The notes under the pieces: generated by a model | Told to the model about the DNA's origin: nothing | What the model saw: the letters and a program-made list of their open reading frames with translations, nothing else | The model's database searches: none | Assembly: GCA_019218445.1 (NCBI GenBank) | Contig: JAHUUM010000012.1 | Location: forward strand, 1 to 64,000 | Direction of reading: 5' to 3' | Length of the DNA: 64,000 bases | DNA from: Weeksellaceae bacterium TAE3-ERU29 | Lineage (GTDB): Bacteria > Bacteroidota > Bacteroidia > Flavobacteriales > Weeksellaceae | Made by a program: the position numbers and the translations under genes | Shown: positions 34,050-43,019 of the stretch, in pieces | Position numbering within the stretch: the stretch's first letter is position 1 | Layout of the letters: each line of letters begins with the position of its first letter

Positions 34050-35918
34050 ATGAGAGCCAAAGAAATTATAAATCAACTCAATACTATTGACGAGCATACA
34101 AAATTAGAGGCAAAAAAAGGCTCTGCCATTGATAAATCCATTATGGAAACTATCAATTCATTTTCTAATGAACCTAATTTAAAAGGAGGTTTGATAGTTT
34201 TAGGAATTGAAAAAGAAAATAATTCTTTATTCCCTTCGTACGTGGTTACCGGAGTGAGTGATACGGATAAATTACAGTCTGATATAGCCACACAATGTGC
34301 CTCTCTTTTTAATATTCCTATTCGTCCTGAGGTAGAAGTTGAAAAAGTAGGCGATAAAAATATCATAAAAATAAAAGTAGAGGAACTTTCCCCCGAAAAA
34401 AAACCTTTGTATTTTAAAAATAAAGGTATCCCTAACGGGATTTACAGAAGAATTGGCTCAACAGACCAGCGATGTACAGAAGATGATTTACCTATATTTT
34501 ATGCCAATCCTTTAGAAAATTATGACGCTTCTATTATAGAAAATTCCTCTATAGAAGATATTAACGAAGACAGTATTGATTTATACAGAAAATACATAAA
34601 GAAAGTCAAAGAAAATGCTGAAGAATTAGAGTTTGACAATTTAGAATTACTGTATGCTCTCAACGCCATTGATAAACCTAATGAGAATTGTAAACTTACT
34701 TTGACGGGACTTTTGGTTTTTGGTAAAAAGATTTCATTACGAAGAATTTTACCTATGTGCAGAGTAGATTACATTAGAGTTTCCGGAAAAGAATGGGTAG
34801 AAGACCCTGAAAAACGCTTTGAATCTACTTTAGACATGAGAGGTTCTCTTATAGAACTTCTACCCAGAGCTATTGCAACAATTGCTGATGATTTACCCAA
34901 AGGATTCTATTTACCCGAAGGAGAATTGCAGTCCAAAACAGAATCAGGATTACCTTATAAAGTATTGCGGGAAGCTATTGTAAACGCTTTTATCCATAGG
35001 TCTTACAAAGTAAACAGTCCTATTCAAATTATAAGATATTCTAACCGTATAGAAATTACAAATGCCGGATTTTCACTCAAATCCATAGAAACCATAGGCG
35101 AACCGGGCTCATTATCCAGAAATCCACATATAGCCTCTATTTTTCATGACACCAATTTAGCCGAGACTAAAGGAACAGGTATAAAAAGTATGCGTAAATT
35201 GCTCAGTAAAAGCCAAATGTTACCGCCTACTTTTGAGAGTTCTCACAGCTCAAATACTTTTACATTAAGATTACTGCTTCATCATCTTATCAACGAGCAT
35301 GACCATATATGGCTATCATCATTTGATGAATTTCAACTTAATGATGAGCAAAAAACAGCTCTTATTTTCCTTAGGGAAGTAGGAGCTTTAGATAACCAAT
35401 CATATAGACAATTGACAGGAGTAAGTAGCTTTCAATCTACAACAGACCTTAGGAAAATGGTAAATACCGCCATTATAGAACAAAAAGGAAATTCCAAAAA
35501 ACACACCTATTATATACCGGGAAAAGTATTTTTAGCCTCATTGGAAAAAGACCAAAAAGATTATTTATCAGGAGAGTTAAACCCCTTATCTGGGAACCTC
35601 GACCCCTTATCTGGGGAGTTAAACCCCTTATCTGGGAACCTCGACCCCTTATCCGGGAACCTACCAGCCGAACTCAAAGAGCGAATTAGTACAATAGGGA
35701 AAAGAGCAAATCCGGAAACCATGGAGCAAATCATCATAGATTTATGTGCTATAAATGAATATAAACTGAGTGAATTAGCTAAAATTTTAAACCGACGAGA
35801 AAACTATATATCAGACAATTATATAAATAAATTAATGAAAGAAGGTAAAATTGGCTTTTCTATTCCGGAAGTTTTAAATCACCCTAATCAAGCCTATAAA
35901 ACCCTTAAAAAGAAATAA
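34050..35918 (+). CDS. AlbA_2/Schlafen-type ATP-binding protein embedded in the RM operon
   Basis: A 622-residue protein inserted between hsdM and hsdS. Residues ~10-140 form an AlbA_2 (Schlafen AlbA-like) domain (H-T-K-L-E-A-K...G-G-L-I-V-L-G-I-E). The middle carries a RecG-like/HATPase_c_4 portion (L-R-E-A-I-V-N-A-F-I-H-R and E-T-K-G-T-G-I-K-S-M-R). Residues ~508-540 hold four heptads of the type L-(N/D)-P-L-S-G-(N/E), and a winged-helix-like tail follows. Such proteins recur in type I RM operons as accessory factors of unclear role. It abuts both neighbours. Confidence 0.85.
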   Translation: MRAKEIINQLNTIDEHTKLEAKKGSAIDKSIMETINSFSNEPNLKGGLIVLGIEKENNSLFPSYVVTGVSDTDKLQSDIATQCASLFNIPIRPEVEVEKVGDKNIIKIKVEELSPEKKPLYFKNKGIPNGIYRRIGSTDQRCTEDDLPIFYANPLENYDASIIENSSIEDINEDSIDLYRKYIKKVKENAEELEFDNLELLYALNAIDKPNENCKLTLTGLLVFGKKISLRRILPMCRVDYIRVSGKEWVEDPEKRFESTLDMRGSLIELLPRAIATIADDLPKGFYLPEGELQSKTESGLPYKVLREAIVNAFIHRSYKVNSPIQIIRYSNRIEITNAGFSLKSIETIGEPGSLSRNPHIASIFHDTNLAETKGTGIKSMRKLLSKSQMLPPTFESSHSSNTFTLRLLLHHLINEHDHIWLSSFDEFQLNDEQKTALIFLREVGALDNQSYRQLTGVSSFQSTTDLRKMVNTAIIEQKGNSKKHTYYIPGKVFLASLEKDQKDYLSGELNPLSGNLDPLSGELNPLSGNLDPLSGNLPAELKERISTIGKRANPETMEQIIIDLCAINEYKLSELAKILNRRENYISDNYINKLMKEGKIGFSIPEVLNHPNQAYKTLKKK

Positions 35919-35919
35919 G

Positions 35920-37038
35920 ATGAGTTGGGAAGAGGTTGAGTTAGGAAGTATAGTAAACATAAAAACTGGAAAATTAGATGCAAATGCTTCTGATATAAAT
36001 GGAATATATCCTTTTTTTACTTGTTCAAAAGAAATTTCCAAAATAAATAAATTTGCCTATGACTGTGAGGCTGTTTTAGTTGCAGGAAATGGAGATTTAA
36101 ATGTAAAATATTATAATGGAAAGTTTAATGCTTACCAAAGAACTTACATAATTGAGAGTATAGACAAATTAGTTGTTAATGTAAAATATCTTTATTATTT
36201 TTTAGAAATTTATATAAAATTTCTTAGAAACCAATCTATTGGAGGAGTTATCAAATATATTAAATTGGGAAATCTTACAAAAGCAAAAATCCCATTACCC
36301 CCTCTTTCGGTACAGAAAGAAATCGTATCGAAATTAGACCAAGCTGATGCCTTACGCCAAAAAGACCAAACGCTATTATCTTATTACGACGAATTGGCTC
36401 AAAGTATTTTTTATGAAATGTTTGGCGACCCCGTTCTAAATGAAAAAGGTTGGGAAGTGAAAAGTTTGGGAGATATTTGTACAAAAATAGGAAGTGGAGC
36501 TACTCCAAGAGGAGGAAATAGCAGTTATAAAGAAGAAGGGATATCTTTAATTAGAAGTTTAAATGTTCATGATTTATATTTTAAAATGGATAATTTAGCT
36601 TTTATAGATGACACTCAAGCTAAAAAATTAAAAAATGTAATTGTAGAAGAAAATGATGTTTTATTTAATATAACCGGAGCATCAGTATGTAGAACTTGTA
36701 TAGTTCCTAATAATATTTTGCCTGCCCGAGTTAATCAACATGTTTCAATTCTTAGAGTAATAAATAATATTTTTAGTCCTATTTTTTTAGTTTATACCTT
36801 ATCAAGTATTCCCAAAAAAAGAGAATTATTAAATTTAAGTTCTTCAGGAGGGGCAACGAGAGAAGCTATTACTAAAACACAATTAGAAAATATTGAAATT
36901 ATTTCTCCCCCAATCGAATTACAAAATCAATTCGCGGAAATCATAGAAAATATAGAAAAACAAAAAGCCTTAGTACAAGAACAAGCCACGCAATCAGAAA
37001 ATCTATTCCAAGCCTTGTTGCAAGAGAGTTTTGGGTGA
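35920..37038 (+). CDS. hsdS: Type I restriction-modification specificity subunit HsdS
   Basis: A 372-residue protein with two target-recognition domains: residues ~1-125 (W-E-E-V-E-L-G-S-I-V...I-P-L-P-P-L-S-V-Q) and ~185-330 (W-E-V-K-S-L-G-D-I-C...S-P-P-I-E-L-Q). Each is followed by a helical conserved region (Q-K-E-I-V-S-K-L-D-Q-A-D-A-L-R and N-Q-F-A-E-I-I-E-N-I-E-K-Q). It sets the bipartite DNA site of the complex. The first domain is shorter than usual. It starts one base after the AlbA-type gene. Confidence 0.92.
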   Translation: MSWEEVELGSIVNIKTGKLDANASDINGIYPFFTCSKEISKINKFAYDCEAVLVAGNGDLNVKYYNGKFNAYQRTYIIESIDKLVVNVKYLYYFLEIYIKFLRNQSIGGVIKYIKLGNLTKAKIPLPPLSVQKEIVSKLDQADALRQKDQTLLSYYDELAQSIFYEMFGDPVLNEKGWEVKSLGDICTKIGSGATPRGGNSSYKEEGISLIRSLNVHDLYFKMDNLAFIDDTQAKKLKNVIVEENDVLFNITGASVCRTCIVPNNILPARVNQHVSILRVINNIFSPIFLVYTLSSIPKKRELLNLSSSGGATREAITKTQLENIEIISPPIELQNQFAEIIENIEKQKALVQEQATQSENLFQALLQESFG

Positions 37039-37140
37039 AAGGGTTATTTGTTAATCGTTTTTGTAGGAATAATTTAGAGATAAGAGCATAATTAAAATAA
37101 AAAATAACATATAAAATGAATATTTAGACATTTTAATATG

Positions 37141-37148
37141 TATATTTG
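37141..37148 (+). promoter_or_regulatory. -7 box for the RloA/RloB pair
   Basis: TATATTTG lies 35 bases before the ATG of the ATPase gene, in the 145-base gap after hsdS. The pair probably has its own promoter inside the RM locus. Confidence 0.6.
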
Positions 37149-37183
37149 TAACCTATTAGCAATTTTTTAATCTAAAAAAATCA

Positions 37184-38482
37184 ATGATACAATCTTTCTC
37201 AGTTCAAAACTTTGCTTCTATTAAGGACAGAATAACCTTAAATTTTGAAGCAAGTAAAGATGAAAAACTATCGGATTACTATATCATTTCCCCCGACGGA
37301 AAAACTCGTTTATTAAAATTAGCTATGATTTACGGAGCAAATGCTTCCGGAAAAACGAATGTTTTAGAATCATTGGAATTTTTAGTAAGAACCCTTATTT
37401 TCCCTTTGGAAAGCAAAAATGATTTTTTTGAATTTGAGCCATTTTCTTTTCAAGAAAACCCTAAACATATTCCCACCTATTTTGAATTGATTTTTTGGGT
37501 AGGAAAGAGAAAATATTTTTATGAAATCGCATTATCTAATCTTGCTATTCATCAAGAAGAACTCTATGCTTCTAATGGTAGAAAATATAAAGTGTTTAGT
37601 AGAAAAAATGATTTAGATAAAAAATTAAGCAAGATTGAATTTGGTTCAAAAATTAGCATTACAGCAACAGATAAAGAAGTGTTGGAGGCAAATACTTTGT
37701 GGAATAATTCTGTTTTTGGAGGGTACGAAAAAACAAATGTTTATATAGAGGAATTAAAGGAATGTATGGAATGGTTAACAAGCTACACACGACCCCTCAT
37801 TTATCCTAAATCTGATTTAAAAGACTTTGCTATTAACACTTTGCAAGATAATAAAGCACAAAAAGAAATCATGCTTCAATTATTAAATAAAGCTGATTTT
37901 TGCATAGATGATATTGAAGTAAAATCATTTGAATTTGATATTACAGATGAATTTTTAGAACAATATCCCGAACCTATGAGAAAGGTATTAAACTCTGTAA
38001 AACCTGATAATAATAAAATTAGAAAAAAAGAAGTTTTATTTTATCATAAAATAAACGGCAAGCATTACCCTTTAGTGTATAGCCAAGAATCTGAGGGAAC
38101 AAGACGCTATTTTGAGTTAAGTGGATTATTTGCGGGTATTATTCAAAATCCAACTTTTACTTTAATAGATGAAATAGAATCTTCTTTACACCCCGATTTA
38201 TTACAACATTTTTTATTATTGTTCTTAGAGAATAGTAATCAATCACAGATTTTGTGTACTACTCATTTCAGAGAATTTTTACAAGAGAAAGAACTTTATA
38301 GAGATGATGTTATTTGGTTTACGGAAAAAAATAAAGAGGGAGCTACGGAATTATACTCTTTAGATGATTTTGGCAGTGAGGTAATTCGTGATACAAGTTC
38401 CGTATTTAATGCGTACAAAATAGGAAAATTAGGGGCAACACCTAAACTATCAGACATTTATTTAAATACAAATGAGGAATAA
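37184..38482 (+). CDS. RloA/AbiL-type AAA ATPase
   Basis: A 432-residue ABC/SMC-like ATPase of the AAA_15/AAA_21 group. Walker A I-Y-G-A-N-A-S-G-K-T-N lies near residue 50, the signature-like S-Q-E-S-E-G-T-R-R near 305, Walker B T-L-I-D-E-I-E-S-S-L near 327, and T-T-H follows. It overlaps the RloB-type gene by 11 bases. Such ATPase/RloB pairs are found inside type I RM loci and correspond to the AbiL abortive-infection pair; phage defence is inferred from the family. Confidence 0.88.
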   Translation: MIQSFSVQNFASIKDRITLNFEASKDEKLSDYYIISPDGKTRLLKLAMIYGANASGKTNVLESLEFLVRTLIFPLESKNDFFEFEPFSFQENPKHIPTYFELIFWVGKRKYFYEIALSNLAIHQEELYASNGRKYKVFSRKNDLDKKLSKIEFGSKISITATDKEVLEANTLWNNSVFGGYEKTNVYIEELKECMEWLTSYTRPLIYPKSDLKDFAINTLQDNKAQKEIMLQLLNKADFCIDDIEVKSFEFDITDEFLEQYPEPMRKVLNSVKPDNNKIRKKEVLFYHKINGKHYPLVYSQESEGTRRYFELSGLFAGIIQNPTFTLIDEIESSLHPDLLQHFLLLFLENSNQSQILCTTHFREFLQEKELYRDDVIWFTEKNKEGATELYSLDDFGSEVIRDTSSVFNAYKIGKLGATPKLSDIYLNTNEE

Positions 38483-39056
38483 AAGACAACTAAAAGAACG
38501 AATTGTTTTGATTTGCGATGGAGAAACCGAAAAGTGGTATTTTACAGCAATGAATCGGCATAGTGCTTATTCTCATATTGATATTTTTCCTCATTTGGTT
38601 GAGAAAGCAAGTTTAGAAAAGCAAAAACAACAAGTAGAAAACTATGCTAAGGACTATGATATTGTATTTTGGGTTGTTGATTTAGATGCAATTATTCACG
38701 ATAATAAAATTCAAGAATTTAATACTTATTATAATGCGTTAAAGAGTGAAAGTAACATTAAAATTGTGGTTGTAAATCCGTGTTTGGAATATTGGCTGTT
38801 ATTGCATTTTAGATATACAAATATGCCTTTTTCCAATTGTAATGACGTTGGTCAACACTTGAAAAAAGAATTACCTAAGTACGAGAAAAAACAGAATTTT
38901 TATCTTGGGAGTAAAAATATTTTTGAACTGTTATTTTCTAATTTAGATACTGCTATTGACAACTCTAAAAAGACAGGGAATTACAATCCTTTTAATTTTA
39001 AAAATACCTGTTGTGAATTTCATAAAATATTTAAACATTTGAAGTCTGATAAGTAA
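38472..39056 (+). CDS. RloB-domain (Toprim-like) protein, AbiL-type partner
   Basis: A 194-residue protein with I-C-D-G-E-T-E-K-W-Y-F at residues ~13-23, V-V-D-L-D-A near 70 and V-N-P-C-L-E-Y-W-L-L-L-H-F near 98. These are the three signature blocks of RloB, a family with a Toprim-like metal-binding fold. It is likely the nuclease effector controlled by the preceding ATPase. The two genes overlap, so they are translated together. hsdR follows after 68 bases. Confidence 0.88.
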   Translation: MRNKRQLKERIVLICDGETEKWYFTAMNRHSAYSHIDIFPHLVEKASLEKQKQQVENYAKDYDIVFWVVDLDAIIHDNKIQEFNTYYNALKSESNIKIVVVNPCLEYWLLLHFRYTNMPFSNCNDVGQHLKKELPKYEKKQNFYLGSKNIFELLFSNLDTAIDNSKKTGNYNPFNFKNTCCEFHKIFKHLKSDK

Positions 39057-39124
39057 AAAATCCCTTTAACCCCTCTCTATTCCCCAAAAAATCATTACAT
39101 TTAACCTTTAAAATTCCGAATGAT

Positions 39125-42100
39125 ATGAGCAATTTTTCCGTATTTCCTTCTGATTGGTCTTTTTTAAATGCTCCGGCTATAAAAGCTGAAAAATATGTAT
39201 ATGATGACCCTACGGTTTGTGCATTGTATTGCCGACAAACTTTAGAGGCTTGGATAGAATGGATATACGAAAATGATGCTTCATTAAGTTTGCCGTATGA
39301 TACTAAAATCCACAGCTTGATGACGGAGCCGGATTTTATAAATATCATAGAGCCAACGGTTTTGACGCATATGCACACCGTTCGGAAATTAGGAAACAAA
39401 GGCGTACATGGAAAGGGAAAAACACCTATAAAAATAGAGGAAGCAGAACATATCATAGAATTGTGTTATGGAATTGTGGGCTATCTCATCAATTTGTATG
39501 ATGAAGAATATCAAGTCTTTCCACTTTTTGATATAGATAAAGTTCCATTAGCCTCAAAAATAAGAGAGAATATTGCACAAGCAAAAATAAAGGAATTAAC
39601 AGAAGAGCTAAACCAAACCAAAGAACTACACAAAGAGAGCTTAGAAAAACAAAAACAAGCCGAGCAAAATCGATTAAATCATATCGAAAAAGTCGAAATT
39701 CCAAAAGACCCGAACGAGGCACTTACCCGAAAAATCTACATCGATGCTTATTTGGAGGAAGCCGGTTGGGATTTGTCTGACCCGAAAATGACGGAGTACA
39801 AAGTGGATTCTATGCCTAATAAATCCAACACGGGTTATGTAGATTATGTTTTATGGGGAAAAGACGGTAAACCATTGGCAGTAATAGAAGCCAAAAAATC
39901 AACGGAAGACATAAGTGTCGGGCGATACCAAGCGGAATTATACGCAAAGGCTTTAGAAGAAAAATTCGGGCAGTTACCACTGGTTTTCCTTACTAATGGT
40001 TATGAAATTTATTTGTATGATTGGGAAGTGCCTATTCGCAAATTATACGGATTTTACACCCAAGATGAACTTCAGCGAGTTATCGACCGCCGTACCACGC
40101 GTTTGCCTATCAATGAAATTCCTATCAATGAGGAAATTACCGACCGATATTATCAAAAACAAGCTATAAGAGCCGTGGGAGAACGCTTTGCCAATCAGTA
40201 TCGCGGGGCATTACTCGTAATGGCAACGGGGACGGGAAAAACCCGAACTTCTGCCTCTTTGATTGATGTATTGGCGAAATCCAATTATATAAAAAATGTA
40301 TTGTTTTTAGCAGACAGAACGGCATTGGTTACTCAAGCAAAAAATAATTTAAATAAATATTTACCTGATTTTCCGTCCGTTAGTTTATTGGAAGAAAAAG
40401 AAAAAAGCACGAGCCGATTGGTGTTTTCTACGTATCAAACTTTAATCAATTTGATTGATGATGCCAAATCCGAAGACGGTAGATTTTACGGAGTCGGACA
40501 TTTTGATTTGATTATTTTTGATGAAATTCACCGTTCGGTTTACAATAAATACAAAGCTATTTTTGATTATTTTGACGGTTATAAAATCGGATTGACTGCC
40601 ACGCCACGCCAAGAGCAAATCGACCGAAATACTTACGAATTATTTGGCTTAACACACGGAAATCCTACCTACAATTATGATTTGTCACAAGCCGTAAAAG
40701 ACGGATATTTAGTGGATTATAAATCATATAGCGTCAGTACAAAATTTAGACGAGAAGGCATAAAATACAAAGACCTTTCCGATGAGGAAAAACTGGAATA
40801 CGAAGAAAAATTCGGCGACCCCAACACGGGCGAAATCCCCGATGAGATTGATGCTTCTGCTTTAGACAAATGGATTTATAATACCGGCACAATCGATGTG
40901 ATTTTGGAAGAATTGATGAACAAAGGTATCAAAGTTGAAAACGGGGCAACACTGGGGAAAACCATTATTTTCACACGAAAACGCGACCACGCAGAATTTA
41001 TCCGAAAGCGATTTAATGCCAATTATCCTCAGTACAAAGACCAATTTTTAAAGGTTATCGACTACAAAACCAAGTACAGCGATTCCATTTTAGAGGATTT
41101 TAAAACGAAGGATAAAAATCCCGTAATCGCTTGTTCCGTAGATATGTTGGACACAGGAATTGATGTTCCTGAAATTGTAAATTTGGTATTTTTGAAACCC
41201 GTAAAAAGTCCGATTAAATTCTGGCAAATGATAGGACGAGGAACGCGTCTTTGCCCTGATTTATTTGGGAATAATCAACATAAAAGAGAGTTTCTGATTT
41301 TAGATTTTTGTGAGAATTTTGAATATTTCAGTGAAAATCAACAGCAACAAGACAGTCAGCGTCAGCTTTCATTAAATGAAAAATTATTTTTGATTCGATT
41401 GAAATTAGCTCAAGTCTTACAGCACAATGAAGATGAAAATTTACAAACTTTCGGGCAAGAACTTTTAGATGATTTACACACCCAAGTAAAGATGCTTTAT
41501 CACGAAGGGAAAGAGAGTTTTGTGGTAAGAAGACATTTGCAATCGGTAGAAAAATTTGCTCAAAAAGAAAATTGGGAAGATTTAAAAGACACGGATATAA
41601 AAACGCTTAATTCGGAAATAGCACCGTTAATTTACGATAAGGATACGGACGCCAAAGCCAAGATGTTTGATTTATTGATGTATGATTTACTATTGAATTT
41701 GGTGCAAGGCGACAAACGTCAAGTTCCATTGATGGAGCGTGTAATGAAAACGGGAAAACAGTTGTTGAAAAAACAAACCATTCCAATGGTCAAAGATAAA
41801 TCGGTATTATTAAAAAATATTTCTCAAGCTGATTATTGGAGTGAAATTCAACCACTAATGGTAGAAAAAATCCGTACGGAAATTCGAGATTTAGTAAAGT
41901 TTTTGGAAAATGAGTCAATGGAAATTGTAGAAACTCATATTGAAGATGAAATTTGGGGCGTGAAAGAGAGTCCCGCCATTTACGAAAACAATAGTTTTGA
42001 CAAAGAAGCCTACAAAGCCAAAATTGCCCGTTATATCATTGAAAATAAAAGAAATATCACGATTGATAAACTTAGAAAAAATATTAAAATTACCGAAGCT

Positions 42101-42472
42101 GAATTAAAATCGTTGGAAAAAATGCTCTTAGAACAAGGGGAAGTCGGCTCAGAAAAACGGTTTAAAGAAGTTTTTGAGGAAGTTTCGCTTGGGAAATTTA
42201 TCCGTTCGATTGTGGGATTGGATATAAAATCGGCGAAACAGGCTTTTTCTTCTTTGATAGACGATGCTCAGCTAAATTCGCAACAAATTATCTTCCTTAA
42301 TATGATTATTGAGCATTACGTTCAAAACGGTTATCTTGTTCCTAATGAGTTGATTGAACCGCCTTTCAGCAATGTAGATTCTATGGGAATTATTCATTTA
42401 TTTGGGGAAGACAAAGCCAAAACGATTTTTTCTATTATAAAGGATATCAATGGTAATTCAGAGGCAAGTTAA
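39125..42472 (+). CDS. hsdR: Type I restriction endonuclease subunit HsdR
   Basis: A 1115-residue motor/nuclease subunit. Residues ~10-135 form a DUF4145-like domain, followed by a coiled coil (~150-195). The PD-(D/E)XK nuclease is at ~230-265 (Y-V-D-Y-V-L-W...A-V-I-E-A-K-K). Superfamily-2 helicase motifs follow: A-T-G-T-G-K-T, F-D-E-I-H, G-L-T-A-T-P and Q-M-I-G-R-G-T-R. The C-terminal part is the EcoEI_R_C-like region. It cuts unmodified DNA after translocation. Its stop overlaps the next ATG by one base (TAATG). Confidence 0.95.
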   Translation: MSNFSVFPSDWSFLNAPAIKAEKYVYDDPTVCALYCRQTLEAWIEWIYENDASLSLPYDTKIHSLMTEPDFINIIEPTVLTHMHTVRKLGNKGVHGKGKTPIKIEEAEHIIELCYGIVGYLINLYDEEYQVFPLFDIDKVPLASKIRENIAQAKIKELTEELNQTKELHKESLEKQKQAEQNRLNHIEKVEIPKDPNEALTRKIYIDAYLEEAGWDLSDPKMTEYKVDSMPNKSNTGYVDYVLWGKDGKPLAVIEAKKSTEDISVGRYQAELYAKALEEKFGQLPLVFLTNGYEIYLYDWEVPIRKLYGFYTQDELQRVIDRRTTRLPINEIPINEEITDRYYQKQAIRAVGERFANQYRGALLVMATGTGKTRTSASLIDVLAKSNYIKNVLFLADRTALVTQAKNNLNKYLPDFPSVSLLEEKEKSTSRLVFSTYQTLINLIDDAKSEDGRFYGVGHFDLIIFDEIHRSVYNKYKAIFDYFDGYKIGLTATPRQEQIDRNTYELFGLTHGNPTYNYDLSQAVKDGYLVDYKSYSVSTKFRREGIKYKDLSDEEKLEYEEKFGDPNTGEIPDEIDASALDKWIYNTGTIDVILEELMNKGIKVENGATLGKTIIFTRKRDHAEFIRKRFNANYPQYKDQFLKVIDYKTKYSDSILEDFKTKDKNPVIACSVDMLDTGIDVPEIVNLVFLKPVKSPIKFWQMIGRGTRLCPDLFGNNQHKREFLILDFCENFEYFSENQQQQDSQRQLSLNEKLFLIRLKLAQVLQHNEDENLQTFGQELLDDLHTQVKMLYHEGKESFVVRRHLQSVEKFAQKENWEDLKDTDIKTLNSEIAPLIYDKDTDAKAKMFDLLMYDLLLNLVQGDKRQVPLMERVMKTGKQLLKKQTIPMVKDKSVLLKNISQADYWSEIQPLMVEKIRTEIRDLVKFLENESMEIVETHIEDEIWGVKESPAIYENNSFDKEAYKAKIARYIIENKRNITIDKLRKNIKITEAELKSLEKMLLEQGEVGSEKRFKEVFEEVSLGKFIRSIVGLDIKSAKQAFSSLIDDAQLNSQQIIFLNMIIEHYVQNGYLVPNELIEPPFSNVDSMGIIHLFGEDKAKTIFSIIKDINGNSEAS

Positions 42473-42924
42473 TGAATAAGCTCAAAGACACTTTATACCA
42501 GCACTGCTTAGATTATTTAGACCAACGGCTAAAGGTTTGCCTTGACCGAATAGCTTCGGTGGAAGATGATTTGAGCAGTGAAACCAAAAGTTCTGCCGGA
42601 GATAAACACGAAACGGGCAGAGCGATGTTGCAATTAGAACGGGAAAAATTAGGCTTTCAGTTAGCCACGATAGAAAAGGAAAAAGAAGAGTTACAAAAAA
42701 TACCACTTTCCGTTTCTTCCGAGAAAATAAGGCTTGGAAATGTGGTAAAAACTACCAACAAGAATTATTTTATCGGCATAAGTGCGGGAATTCTAAAAAC
42801 AGAAAATGAAACTTATATCGCTATTTCACCTCAGTCACCTATCGGACAGTTAATTTTAGGGAAACAAGTTGGTGATTTGGTTTCTTTTCGAGGAAATTCG
42901 TTTGAGATAGAGGGAATTGTTTAA
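42472..42924 (+). CDS. GreA/GreB-C-like protein at the end of the RM operon
   Basis: A 150-residue protein with a helical hairpin-like N-terminal half (R-L-K-V-C-L-D-R-I...L-E-R-E-K-L-G-F-Q-L-A-T-I-E-K-E-K). The C-terminal part, with I-S-P-Q-S-P-I-G-Q-L-I-L-G-K-Q-V-G-D, is the signature of the GreA/B C-terminal domain that binds RNA polymerase. It lacks a typical full Gre N-terminal domain. Its start overlaps hsdR. Some flavobacterial homologues carry the misleading name 3-oxoacyl-ACP synthase. The reason for coupling to hsdR is unknown. Confidence 0.75.
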   Translation: MNKLKDTLYQHCLDYLDQRLKVCLDRIASVEDDLSSETKSSAGDKHETGRAMLQLEREKLGFQLATIEKEKEELQKIPLSVSSEKIRLGNVVKTTNKNYFIGISAGILKTENETYIAISPQSPIGQLILGKQVGDLVSFRGNSFEIEGIV

Positions 42925-42962
42925 AAAATCTTTTATTTCAATTTATAGAAAACACATGAAAT

Positions 42963-43019
42963 AAACAAAGTTTAACCAATCAATAATATTACTGATTGGT
43001 TATTTTTTTAGATATTAAT
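42963..43019. repeat. Right direct repeat of the restriction island (57 bp)
   Basis: This copy contains the last codons (I-S-K-K-I-T-N-Q-stop) and the downstream hairpin of the symporter gene, and matches 32287-32342 almost perfectly. Because this copy is functional gene sequence, it marks the original site; the left copy is the duplicated part. The hairpin AACCAATCA-N10-TGATTGGTT also terminates the RM operon. Confidence 0.85.

Noticed and set aside
35570-35670. Alternating 21-bp repeats as a CRISPR array
   Set aside because: The units are contiguous, in frame and inside a coding sequence; they encode heptapeptides, not spacers.
38472-39056. RloB-type gene as a retron or OLD nuclease
   Set aside because: There is no reverse transcriptase nearby and the Toprim-like blocks match RloB rather than an OLD fusion; the ATPase is a separate overlapping gene.
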